A DNA stretch of 21,052 bases from Phycisphaerales bacterium (GCA_007125255.1 SLDM01000408.1:1-21052), one strand, 5' to 3'; positions 1-7,337 are shown, counted from the stretch's first letter. Made by a program: numbers and translations. Notes: generated by a model from the sequence alone, not told the origin.

Positions 1-590
1 GCAACAAGATTCGCGAGCACGTCACCATTCATCGCGGCACCGCCAACGGCGGCGGGGTGACCCGCCTCGGCAGCGACAACCTCATCATGGTGGCGGCCCA
101 TATCGCGCATGACTGTTCGCTCGGAAGCGATATCTGTATCGCCAACCAGGTCATGCTCGCCGGCCATGTTCGCGTTGAAGACGGCGCGAACATCGGCGGC
201 GGCGCGGGAGTGCATCACTTCGCCACCGTCGGTTCCTGCGCCTTCGTCGGCGGCCTGGCCCGCATCACCAAGGACGTCCCCCCCTTCACGATCGTCGAAG
301 GCAATCCCGCCGAGGTCCGCGCGATCAACGTCATCGCCATGAGCCGCCGCGGCTACGACGCCTCCCACATCGAGGCAATGAAGGTCGCCTTCCGCCGCCT
401 CTTCCGAGACAACGGCGCGTCGATGAGCGAAAAGATCGTCGAGCTGCGCCGCACCTATGCGAGCGTGCCCGCGGTCATGCGGCTCTGCGATGCCCTTTCC
501 GCCACGGCGATCGGCGTCCACGGCCGGGCCCGGGAGAACGCGCGGACCGACGACAAGCGAAGCACCGGCTACACCGACGGCCCCGCGTGA
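1..590 (+). CDS. lpxA: Acyl-ACP--UDP-N-acetylglucosamine O-acyltransferase (LpxA), 5' end outside window
   Basis: LpxA transfers a hydroxyacyl chain from acyl carrier protein to UDP-GlcNAc, the first committed step of lipid A synthesis in the cytosol. The reading frame is open from base 3 and begins NKIREHVTIHRGT, matching the LpxA core; about 195 C-terminal residues are present out of roughly 260-290. Visible are hexapeptide-repeat residues of the left-handed beta-helix, the AHIAHDC segment whose second His corresponds to the catalytic His (His125 in E. coli), AGHVRVEDGANIGG, the VHHF motif, DVPPF and GNPAEVRAINV, followed by the helical C-terminal domain (MSRRGYDASHIEAMKVAFRRLF). The last ~30 residues are polar and not family-typical. 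The stop at 588-590 is the first base pair of a tandem repeat block. The gene indicates a lipid A-bearing outer membrane. Confidence 0.95.
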   Translation, partial: NKIREHVTIHRGTANGGGVTRLGSDNLIMVAAHIAHDCSLGSDICIANQVMLAGHVRVEDGANIGGGAGVHHFATVGSCAFVGGLARITKDVPPFTIVEGNPAEVRAINVIAMSRRGYDASHIEAMKVAFRRLFRDNGASMSEKIVELRRTYASVPAVMRLCDALSATAIGVHGRARENARTDDKRSTGYTDGPA

Positions 591-663
591 GAGCGTGCAA
601 TCCCACGTGTAAACGTGAAATCCCACGTGTAACGTGAAATCTCACGCGAGAGCGTGCAATCCC
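589..663. repeat. Tandem ~20-bp degenerate repeat with CACGTG half-hairpins
   Basis: Four imperfect units follow the lpxA stop. GAGAGCGTGCAATCCC occurs at 589-604 and again exactly at 648-663; between them are two units of the type ACGTGAAATCCCACGTGTA and ACGTGAAATCTCACGCGA. Each unit has the form CGTG-(5-6 nt)-CACG, so each can form a 4-5 bp mini-hairpin, and the array starts on the last two bases of the lpxA stop codon. Function unknown; it could act in 3' end formation or be a mobile-repeat remnant. Confidence 0.75.
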
Positions 664-942
664 GGCTGCGCCGCCCTCGCTCCCTCGACGCCTTGATCCC
701 TGCCCTTCGTGCCTACGTGCCTTCGTGCCTGTTTCTGGCAGTGCCCCGGCCAGCGAGCGCAGCGAGTCTGCCTGCCCTTCGCCCCTCCGTCGCTCCGTCG
801 CTCTCACTCCATGCCTTGATCCCGGTATCGGACCGCGACCTCGTGGCCTTCGCTCCTGGGCCCGCTCAGACCACGGCACCCCTCGCCGGCCAGTACGGCC
901 TTCGCCCATCTCCCCCCTTTATTACTCTCCGTCACTTTCGCC
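664..942. repeat. Low-complexity intergenic repeat region between lpxA and the acidic-protein gene
   Basis: No credible gene is seen here; the reading frames crossing it are Arg/Pro/Ser-rich and unlike any family I know. It contains degenerate direct repeats: CCTTCGTGCCTACGTGCCTTCGTGCC around 703-729, two copies of GCCTTGATCCC (689 and 814 areas), CCGTCGCTCCGTCGCTC around 787-803, and GGCCAGCGAGCGCAGCGAGTCTGCC around 748-772. The last motif and the GGCACGAAGGCACG-type repeat (read on the other strand) recur in the element at 16893-17242, so this is probably a decayed member of the same class of intergenic repeats. It separates two convergent genes. Confidence 0.6.
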
Positions 943-1260
943 TCAAAGGATGTCGTCTTCATCATCCTCCTCGAGAAAGCGATCGAAGTCTTCTTCGTCC
1001 TCCTCGAGCTCTTCATCATCCTCTCCGAACTCGTCCAGATCCTCCTCATCGTCGTCGTCTTCGTCGTCGTCGTCATCATCGTCATCATCGCCATCGTCGT
1101 CGTCGAAGAGGTCGTCGTCGTCCTCATCATCGTCGTCGTTGTCTTCTTCGTCATCGTCGTCGTCATCGTCGAGCTCGTCATCATCGACCTCTTCATCGTC
1201 GTCGAGGAACTCGACCTCGTCCTCCTCATCTTCGTCCCAGGCGATGAGACCAACCGGCAT
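943..1260 (-). CDS. Extremely acidic Asp/Glu-rich protein of unknown function
   Basis: A 105-residue protein beginning MPVGLIAWDEDEEDEVEFLDD. About three quarters of its residues are Asp or Glu, it has one Arg and no Lys, and hydrophobic residues (L, F, I, V) are scattered singly. The DNA is a GAC/GAT/GAG/GAA triplet microsatellite. I chose the ATG at 1258-1260 because the short non-acidic start MPVGLIAW looks like a genuine N-terminus, whereas residues encoded further upstream look like non-coding DNA; no strong ribosome binding site precedes it. The opposite-strand frames are pure Ser or pure Arg/His runs and are rejected. No domain or function is recognised. Possible roles (nucleic-acid mimic, cation or basic-protein binding) are speculation. 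Whether it is translated is uncertain. Confidence 0.5.
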   Translation of the reverse strand: MPVGLIAWDEDEEDEVEFLDDDEEVDDDELDDDDDDDEEDNDDDDEDDDDLFDDDDGDDDDDDDDDEDDDDEEDLDEFGEDDEELEEDEEDFDRFLEEDDEDDIL

Positions 1261-1538
1261 CGGGTGGGAGGCGTGAGGGTCAAGTCGATGCCTGAGCCTC
1301 ACCCCGCTTCGCGAGGAAAGGATCGACTCAGCCGGCGACCGGGTTTCAGGAAAGGCGCTGCTGCCGGAGATGAGAAGCATGCTGAACTGCTCCACGTGTG
1401 ATGACTCAGAGAACGAAAAGCTCTTGCGGTTGCAGGTTTCGTATTGGATCGTTTTCGTTTCAGAAGTCAACCCCGCCGCGGGAGAACGGGGTCCCCTCCC
1501 GGTACCGGGCGGCGGCAGGGCTCGTGCCGATGGCCCAT
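1261..1538. other. Intergenic region with palindrome and GC-rich hairpins
   Basis: The gap between the propeller gene (ending at 1539) and the acidic-protein gene, both on the minus strand, holds no credible gene. It contains a perfect 12-bp palindrome CCCGGTACCGGG at 1498-1509, set inside a larger GC-rich inverted arrangement (GCGGCGG/CCGCCGC arms near 1476-1482 and 1510-1516). This lies just 3' of the propeller gene and could help end its transcript, but it lacks a T-run. GTGAGG and CCTCAC near 1273 and 1298 could form another short stem. Confidence 0.4.
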
Positions 1539-4500
1539 TCACCGGACGCCGGCGGCCGAGGCGTCCCGCTCAAGGGGAAACGGAACGGCGTAGGTGCGGC
1601 CGTCGGTAGAGAGCAGCAGCCACCCATCGATCAGACTCGAATCTCGAATCGGATCGGGCAGGGGGGGGATCTCCAGCGTCTCATCGATGAGCCGCCCATC
1701 ATCGGCGACGGTATAGATCCGGTGCGGATGCCGGGTCGTCCATCCCCCCCCGCGGCCGCCGCGATCCGGCTGTTGCAGCGGCGGCAACGCGCTGACGATC
1801 AGCGTCCGCCCCCGCGCACGCTGCAATTCACGGTAGTTGCGCTCACCGCGGACCGCATCCGCTCCGATCAGCTCGCCATCCGTGTCGTAGATCACCAGAC
1901 GTTGCCGCTCAAGCACCAGGATGCGACCGGCTTCGATGACGTAGCCAAGAATCTCCGCGCGCGTCTCGGCAGCAGAGTCCGGCCGGATGAACGGTCCGGA
2001 GAGGCGGCCCGAGAAGGGGTCGATCCGGAAGACATCGCCGCCATCGGTTTCCAGCAGCACGATTCCCCGCGCGCTCACGGTCTCCACGGCGCCGACCGCC
2101 GGATAGCCCTCATGTCGCCAGAGCAGATCCTGGCTGACCAGGTCGAGGGCGTGCACGCCGGTTTCGGTTCCGTAGAGCACCGTTCCCGTCCCGCCGGTCT
2201 GCACCCAATACACCTCGTCACCCCCGGCCTCGTGGGCATCGACCCGCCACGGAGAATCGAGATGCGGCTCCCCGCTCCGGAGATCGAACACCTGCAGCAT
2301 CGAGGAGCGATGCTCCGCTTCCGGGGCCCGGCCCAGTCCCGCGATGAAGAGTTTCTGGCCGTCAATCTCGGCGTGAAAGATATGATCGAAAGTCGTAGCA
2401 CGCTTCCAGATCGTCTCTCCGGTTTCACGATCCACGGCCGCGACTTCACCCATTCGGTGCGCGACGACGACCGTCTGTTCGCTGACCCGGGGCAACGAAG
2501 CTCCCGGCCGGAACGCACTGCCATCGGGAAGCGCGGAGCGAACGTTCCGCACGCTCTGGAGTCGCTGGTCAAGTTCGGGAAGAAGCTCCCGGTCCGCATT
2601 GCGCCGCCAGAGGACCTCGCCGGAGCGGAGTCCAAGGGCAACCAGCTCTCCACTTCCGTATTCGTTCTCCGCCCAGAGCAGCAGCGACGTGTCGCACGTC
2701 GTCAGCTGCACCACCTCCTTCGGGAGCTCATCCGGAAAGAGATCGGCCCAGTTGACGCGCCAGCGAACCGTGAGCTCATCCGGCAGGCGAAGTTCGAGGC
2801 CGCGCGGCGTGCGCATCAGGGCGTGCCCGGGTCTCCGGACGCTCGCGCCACGATGAGAATGGACCGGGACCAGGTGCCCATCGATCGCCACCGCTGCTCC
2901 GCGCTGGCTCCCGATCTGAGGCAGCGGCACGGCGCGAAGATGATCCGAAACGATCTGCTCCCGCCAGCCGTCGACGGTACGACGTTCCTCCTCGCCATCG
3001 GGACTCTCCAGACTGAGGCCGGACTCCACCGACGCCAGGAAATCGAGGATCGAAACGGCATCCGCCGGTCGATCAAGTTCCAGGATCTGCTGAATCACTC
3101 GCCCGCCCACCCGTTCGATTCGTTCCCGCGTGAAGGCGAGTTCGAGCGGGGTCAGATGCAGCAGCGAGGCAACCATGTCTGCGCTGCGCCCCGGCTCGCC
3201 TCTCTCCTTGAGAAGCCGCGACGCTTCGAAGATCGCGGAGACGGCACCCTCTGCATAGGGAAACTGCCGGGCGATCGAGAGAAACGCCTCCGGGGTCTCC
3301 TCCTGCCGCTGCGCATCGCGCAATGCGTTCTCCGCCTTCTCCGAGTTCTCCGCGTAGACCGTGGGGCCGGCCTGCTCGATCAGCTCTCCGAGACGTTCGC
3401 TCGCCCAGCGCCGGGCCGGCATGGCGCGATCTTCTTCCCGCCAGAGGCGCGACCGAAGTTCCCGCGCATCGAGCACCTTCTGGTACTGGGCGGCGGCGTC
3501 CCGTGGATGCTGGTGCCGTAACCAGTCTCCGTAGGCGAAGCGGTAGGTGATCACCTGATCCTCACCGCGCGCGGTCTGTTCGATCAGATCGAACCAGGTC
3601 GCAATCCGGTCTGCATCCTCGGAGAGCTCTGCCGGATCAAGCCCCAGCAGCATGGAGAACAATTCGTTCTGCTGCGCTTTGGTGGCGGCATCATCCGGCG
3701 CACGCTGAATGGCGTCATTGGCCAGCGTCGCCACTTCCAGGATCAGCGGCAGCTGGCGCTCCCGAATCGCCAGCCGCGCCAGCGAGATGGCCGGGCCGGG
3801 ATCGGCCGGCAACGCCGCGATTCGCTGACGCAGCATTTCCTCGGCGCGATCCAGCGACATGTAAACGCGCAGATCGTCTGCCGTCGCGGCGATCAGTTGC
3901 GCGCCGTCGGCAATCGCGTTGGTCGGTTCACGAATGTCGATCTCGTTGATCAGGTCACCGGTCCGGCGCGAAAGCAGCTTGAGCGATCGGCCCGTGGGCA
4001 CGAGGACCGCCTCACCGCTCAACTGGACGCGCCCGAGGATGGCCTTGTCGCCCGACCGAAGAGGGTTCGTATCGGCCTCACCGGGGTAGATCCATCGCGG
4101 CTCGCTCAGATCATCACCGGCGAAAACGCGCAGGTCCCGGCCGACGACGAACAGGTACTCCTCGTCCCCGAGCAGGTACGACGGATGACCCCATTGGGCA
4201 GAGTCGGTCACGGAATGGCCGGCCAGCTGTTCGCCGGTCTCCCGGTCGACTTCGACGATCTGGCGCGTGCCGGGCAGGAAGGCGATGACGCGGTCTTCTC
4301 GCAGGACCGGTGCGGTGAGTTCCCACGGCAGGCGGTTCTGCTCGTGAATTGAGGGGGCCAGGGGGACGGAGTATCGCCGGAGCCAGATCGTCTCGCCGGT
4401 CCGCGAATCCAGTCGCGCGATCGCGCCGATCGCACTGGCCACGTACAGTGAACCGCGATCATAGCGCATGGCCGAAAAGGATCGCATGCCCCGTCGGATC

Positions 4501-5879
4501 GCGCCGCTTGAAACCACATGCCGATGCCATTGCAGTTGCCCGCTCTCCAGATCGAAGGCGAGGATATAGCAACTGCTGAGCGACTGGGCGCTGACCTTCC
4601 GCGCCAGAATGTAGACTTTGCCATCACTGATCAGCGGAGCGCTGTGCGGAAACAATCCTTCGAAGTCTTCGATCATGGCGAGACGATCGAGGCGCCGGGA
4701 CCAGCGCTCCGCTCCCGTCTTTGCATCGATGCAGACCACACGCCCGTCACTGGATCGACTGGTCCCGTGCGCATGGCCGGTGATGGTGACCAGGACATCG
4801 TCCCGAACCGCGATCAGGCTCAGGTCCCGTGCCAGTTCGTCCTCGCGATCGACGATGGTCAAACGTGGTCGATCGGTATAGGGGTGTTCCCAGATCGCTT
4901 CTCCGCTCAGACGATCAAACGCCATGACCTTATGACCCTGGCTGACGAAGACCGTGTCATCGACCACCGCCGGCGCCAGCGTCAGCAGATGACCCTCCTC
5001 CCGGCTGACGTCAATCGAGCGGGAGAAGACCGCCCGCCCGGGGCGATCCGCATCCGCCCGTCGCCGGTGCGGGGCGTCTTCCAGTTCCGCCGACCAGATC
5101 GTCTCTGAAACCAGGCCGGTGAGATCGTCCGTGCGCGTCCGGTCCAGCACGCTGCGACTCTGAACCGGTGTAATGCGAGCCGATGAACCGAGAATTCGAT
5201 CAAGGTCTTCGAGAAATGGTCTGGCCGAGTCGCCGAATGTCACCAGGGCATCTTCCGCATCATCCCGAATGGCCGGTTCATCCAGGTGATGGGCCGCCAG
5301 GGCGGTCAGATACCAGACATGTTGTGCGTGATGGTCGGCGAGCTCCGGATGGTGTCGAGCTTCCTGAAGCAACTGGAGCGCGCGACGGAAATGACCGGAC
5401 TCCACGGCACGTTGCGCAAGAACGATCATGGCTTCCCGTCCCGGGTCGGTCAGCGCTCGGCTCAGAACCAGTTGTTCGTACGCCCCCGCTCGCGCCATTC
5501 GCTCGGCCTGGGGAGTTGAAACGGCGCGGTAGCGTTCGAGCAGTTCGCGATCGGAACGAATCAATTCATTGATCCGCTTGCGCAGACTGACGAACCGGTT
5601 TCCCGGACCTTCGCGCACCGGAACGACGCGGAGCGGGTATTCATCAAGCAGTTCCTGCAACACCCGGACGGCTTCACCGACGTTCTCGTCCATCTGCTCC
5701 AGAGCCCGCTGAAACTCGGACCATGCGTGCGGCGAGTCATCCACATAGACGGGATTGTCATGCTGGGCGACGGCCTGCGGCGCTCCGAAAAAAGCGAGCA
5801 GGAGGCAACTCAGGGCGAAGGGTGAGCGTATCTGGTTCATGGTGATCATCATATTCTCGGTCGTTCCGCTCCCGGTCAT
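1539..5879 (-). CDS. Large exported PQQ-like beta-propeller repeat protein with N-terminal helical repeats
   Basis: This 1446-residue protein has a signal peptide: a basic MNQIRS, a hydrophobic core around LSCLLLAFFG, and a likely cleavage after AVA. ATG at 5840 (residue 14) gives a textbook signal peptide; the ATG at 5879 is the longest possibility, preceded by a GGAAG that is also part of a palindrome. Residues ~45-240 are helical, TPR-like, followed by PQQ-type blades with repeated cores such as VMAFDRLSGEAIWEH, VVCIDAKTGAERWSR, LAFDLESGQLQWHR and IARLDSRTGETIWLR. The middle (~700-960) is again helical, then a second blade set follows (VALGLRSGEVLWRR, AAVDRETGETIWKR, VHALDLVSQDLLWRH). No quinoprotein dehydrogenase catalytic residues were identified, so a binding or scaffold role in the periplasm or at the outer membrane (BamB-like fold) is more likely than an enzyme. 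Such large PQQ-repeat proteins are common in planctomycetes. Confidence 0.9.
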   Translation of the reverse strand: MTGSGTTENMMITMNQIRSPFALSCLLLAFFGAPQAVAQHDNPVYVDDSPHAWSEFQRALEQMDENVGEAVRVLQELLDEYPLRVVPVREGPGNRFVSLRKRINELIRSDRELLERYRAVSTPQAERMARAGAYEQLVLSRALTDPGREAMIVLAQRAVESGHFRRALQLLQEARHHPELADHHAQHVWYLTALAAHHLDEPAIRDDAEDALVTFGDSARPFLEDLDRILGSSARITPVQSRSVLDRTRTDDLTGLVSETIWSAELEDAPHRRRADADRPGRAVFSRSIDVSREEGHLLTLAPAVVDDTVFVSQGHKVMAFDRLSGEAIWEHPYTDRPRLTIVDREDELARDLSLIAVRDDVLVTITGHAHGTSRSSDGRVVCIDAKTGAERWSRRLDRLAMIEDFEGLFPHSAPLISDGKVYILARKVSAQSLSSCYILAFDLESGQLQWHRHVVSSGAIRRGMRSFSAMRYDRGSLYVASAIGAIARLDSRTGETIWLRRYSVPLAPSIHEQNRLPWELTAPVLREDRVIAFLPGTRQIVEVDRETGEQLAGHSVTDSAQWGHPSYLLGDEEYLFVVGRDLRVFAGDDLSEPRWIYPGEADTNPLRSGDKAILGRVQLSGEAVLVPTGRSLKLLSRRTGDLINEIDIREPTNAIADGAQLIAATADDLRVYMSLDRAEEMLRQRIAALPADPGPAISLARLAIRERQLPLILEVATLANDAIQRAPDDAATKAQQNELFSMLLGLDPAELSEDADRIATWFDLIEQTARGEDQVITYRFAYGDWLRHQHPRDAAAQYQKVLDARELRSRLWREEDRAMPARRWASERLGELIEQAGPTVYAENSEKAENALRDAQRQEETPEAFLSIARQFPYAEGAVSAIFEASRLLKERGEPGRSADMVASLLHLTPLELAFTRERIERVGGRVIQQILELDRPADAVSILDFLASVESGLSLESPDGEEERRTVDGWREQIVSDHLRAVPLPQIGSQRGAAVAIDGHLVPVHSHRGASVRRPGHALMRTPRGLELRLPDELTVRWRVNWADLFPDELPKEVVQLTTCDTSLLLWAENEYGSGELVALGLRSGEVLWRRNADRELLPELDQRLQSVRNVRSALPDGSAFRPGASLPRVSEQTVVVAHRMGEVAAVDRETGETIWKRATTFDHIFHAEIDGQKLFIAGLGRAPEAEHRSSMLQVFDLRSGEPHLDSPWRVDAHEAGGDEVYWVQTGGTGTVLYGTETGVHALDLVSQDLLWRHEGYPAVGAVETVSARGIVLLETDGGDVFRIDPFSGRLSGPFIRPDSAAETRAEILGYVIEAGRILVLERQRLVIYDTDGELIGADAVRGERNYRELQRARGRTLIVSALPPLQQPDRGGRGGGWTTRHPHRIYTVADDGRLIDETLEIPPLPDPIRDSSLIDGWLLLSTDGRTYAVPFPLERDASAAGVR

Positions 5880-5892
5880 CGGAAAACTTCCG
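5880..5892. promoter_or_regulatory. 13-bp palindrome CGGAAAACTTCCG in divergent promoter region
   Basis: CGGAA-AAC-TTCCG has 5-bp inverted arms. It lies in the 5880-5978 gap between the divergently transcribed propeller gene and the DUF5658-like gene. The identical 13-mer recurs at 20267-20279 in another divergent gap. It may be a dimeric regulator's operator. A shared 13-mer alone could arise by chance in 21 kb; its palindromic form and matching context are what make it notable. Confidence 0.35.
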
Positions 5893-5964
5893 CGAAATGC
5901 TAGGGGGAAGAGATGAACCGTGACGGATGAATCGCCGATTCAATCCGGGCAAATGGGCCTGTTC

Positions 5965-5970
5965 AGGAGG
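5965..5970 (+). promoter_or_regulatory. Strong ribosome binding site AGGAGG
   Basis: AGGAGG lies 8 nt before the ATG at 5979 and fixes the start of the DUF5658-like gene. Confidence 0.85.
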
Positions 5971-5978
5971 CACTGAAC

Positions 5979-6422
5979 ATGAACGCACCGCTCGCCGCGG
6001 AACGACCGGCCAATCTGACTACCGGCCTCTCCCCTTTCGCCGGTTCGGGCCACCGCGCCCGCCGGGTGGTGCTCCTGATTGCGGGCATCATGCTGCTCAG
6101 CCTTGCCGATCTGGTTATTACCATCACGCACCTGCAGTCGCTGGGCATGGTGGAAGCGAATCCGATCGCGGCATACCTGATCCGAACCACCGGCTCTCCG
6201 ATCGTCCTGACCGCGTACAAGACGCTGACGGTCGCCATCTGCGTTGCCGTACTGTACCGGTTGCGCCGGCATCACCTGGGCGAACTCGGTGCATGGCTCT
6301 CCGTGCTGATCCTCGGCGGAATGTGCCTGGTCTGGCACGACTACACCGAACGCCTCAACGAGATGGACGATTTCATGCTTGTGAAGGCCAGCCAGAGCGA
6401 GAACTGGCTGTTCCTCGACTGA
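5979..6422 (+). CDS. Small integral membrane protein, DUF5658-like
   Basis: A 147-residue protein with about three transmembrane helices: residues ~29-50 (VVLLIAGIMLLSLADLVITI), ~74-92 (SPIVLTAYKTLTVAICVAVL) and ~102-120 (AWLSVLILGGMCLVW). The first helix runs into ADLVITITHLQSLGMVEANPIAAYLI, resembling the LxDLxxTxxxL...EANP pattern of the DUF5658 membrane family; this match is from memory. No catalytic residues are evident and the function is unknown. The start is fixed by AGGAGG 8 nt upstream. The next gene begins 28 bp after its stop on the same strand, so the two are probably cotranscribed. It is divergent from the propeller-protein gene. Confidence 0.85.
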   Translation: MNAPLAAERPANLTTGLSPFAGSGHRARRVVLLIAGIMLLSLADLVITITHLQSLGMVEANPIAAYLIRTTGSPIVLTAYKTLTVAICVAVLYRLRRHHLGELGAWLSVLILGGMCLVWHDYTERLNEMDDFMLVKASQSENWLFLD

Positions 6423-6450
6423 GCCGCCCTCCGGCGGTACATTGTGCCGC

Positions 6451-7023
6451 ATGATCGCCCGATCCCGCAGCCTGCCCCCTTTTCCCCAGAGCCTGATCCG
6501 TTGCCTGCTGGCCGCGCTGCTGGTCGCCGTCTGGCTGCCCGGGTGCACCATGCTTCAGCCTCCGGATCTGGAAACGCACGACGCGGTCCTGACCGAGCTC
6601 AGCGATGATGCCGCGGTGTTCAACTTTCGGGTTGCAATGAACAATCCCAATGATGACTCACTGCAGCTGCTTGAAATGATCTATGAACTTCGCATTGACG
6701 GCGAACCGGTCTACAAGGGACGGCGGGCGGTACAGCGCACGCTCGGTCCACGGACGGAAGCGGCGATGGAGTTGCCGGCGGTGATTCCCTTCACCCGGGT
6801 CGGCTGGACGGAGGCGTCACGACCCGATTCCGTGCGGTACGACCTGCGCGGCCGCCTGCAGTACGTCACGCCGGGTTACATCGCGGAGATCCTCTTCGAT
6901 ACGGGTGTCCGCCGGCCGCGGGTGTCATTCTCCTCCGCCGGCGAAGTTCCGCTTCAGCCCAATCCCAACTCGGAATCAGGCGTCAGAGAACTCACCGCGG
7001 AGGACGCGGAGAGCGCGGAGTAG
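6451..7023 (+). CDS. LEA type 2 (LEA14-like) lipoprotein
   Basis: A 190-residue predicted lipoprotein. The N-terminus has a hydrophobic stretch ending in LPGC, so Cys32 is the likely lipidated residue. The mature part resembles the LEA14/water-stress-hypersensitivity beta-sandwich: FNFRVAMNNPNDDSLQLLEMIYELRIDGEPVYKG, then alternating polar and hydrophobic strands (AAMELPAVIPF). ATG at 6451 is preferred; a TTG at 6442 would add only three residues. Such proteins are membrane-anchored with unclear function. Oddity: from about 6971 on, the coding sequence runs into a palindromic repeat element, so the last ~16 residues (ESGVRELTAEDAESAE) and the TAG stop come from repeat DNA; the ancestral C-terminus was probably lost or extended. 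Confidence 0.85.
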   Translation: MIARSRSLPPFPQSLIRCLLAALLVAVWLPGCTMLQPPDLETHDAVLTELSDDAAVFNFRVAMNNPNDDSLQLLEMIYELRIDGEPVYKGRRAVQRTLGPRTEAAMELPAVIPFTRVGWTEASRPDSVRYDLRGRLQYVTPGYIAEILFDTGVRRPRVSFSSAGEVPLQPNPNSESGVRELTAEDAESAE

Positions 7024-7276
7024 AACAAAGGATCGGAGTAGCGGAGTGACGGACTGACAAAGTGGGAGAACGGAGGACCCAGCCTGCCCCCCTCGGCTGG
7101 GTGCCTTCGCTGAACGCTCACATCCCTTGTGGCTCATCCCTGCTGGTCACTCAAGGCAGTTTCCTGAAGCGCGGCAGCAGATCACATCAGCGAGTCTTCT
7201 CACCTCTCTCCGCGTCCCCTGCTTCTCCTGCGGTGAATCTGTTTCACGCCCGAATCTGATCCGGGATTCGTATCAG
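6971..7276. repeat. Palindromic intergenic element, copy A
   Basis: A ~300-bp element between two convergent genes. Its arms are inverted: left TCACCGCGGAGGACGCGGAG (from 6992) corresponds to the reverse complement of CGCGTCCCCTGCTTCTCCTGCGGTGA ending near 7236, and outside these the left GGAATCAGGCGTCAG is partly matched by the reverse complement of the right end (CTGATCCGGGATTCGTATCAG to 7276). The interior has GGAGTAGCGGAGTGACGGACTGAC and a central 8-bp hairpin (ACCCAGCC 7077-7084 / GGCTGGGT 7095-7102). The right 120 bp align with copy B at 16229-16506. No open transposase is present; it resembles a non-autonomous palindromic repeat. Confidence 0.75.
7077..7102. terminator. Hairpin at centre of element A, possible bidirectional terminator
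   Basis: An 8-bp perfect stem (ACCCAGCC/GGCTGGGT) with a 10-nt C-rich loop lies between two convergent genes. There is no T-run on either side, so intrinsic termination in the E. coli sense is unproven. Confidence 0.35.
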
Positions 7277-7337
7277 CCCTGATCCCTCGACTGAACCTTC
7301 AACCGGTCCCTCGATCGGCCCCTGCATCCGGTAGCGC

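Noticed and set aside
589..663. Possible CRISPR array
   Set aside because: Units are ~20 bp, degenerate and contiguous, with no unique spacers and no cas genes nearby.
725..1276. Plus-strand poly-Ser and Arg/His-rich frames through the triplet repeat
   Set aside because: They are translations of the same microsatellite in other frames, with no plausible non-repetitive start; the minus-strand acidic frame has a more credible N-terminus.
1498..1509. CCCGGTACCGGG as a regulatory operator
   Set aside because: A perfect palindrome, but it is 3' of a gene and in GC-rich DNA where such strings are easily found by chance; no second copy was noticed.
1398..3521. A 707-codon plus-strand frame opposite the propeller gene
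   Set aside because: It is antisense to a protein with clear PQQ-type blades, its translation is Arg/Pro/His-rich without domain features, and high GC makes long antisense frames common.
6971..7276. Insertion sequence
   Set aside because: Inverted arms exist but there is no transposase reading frame and no clear target-site duplication; described as a palindromic repeat instead.
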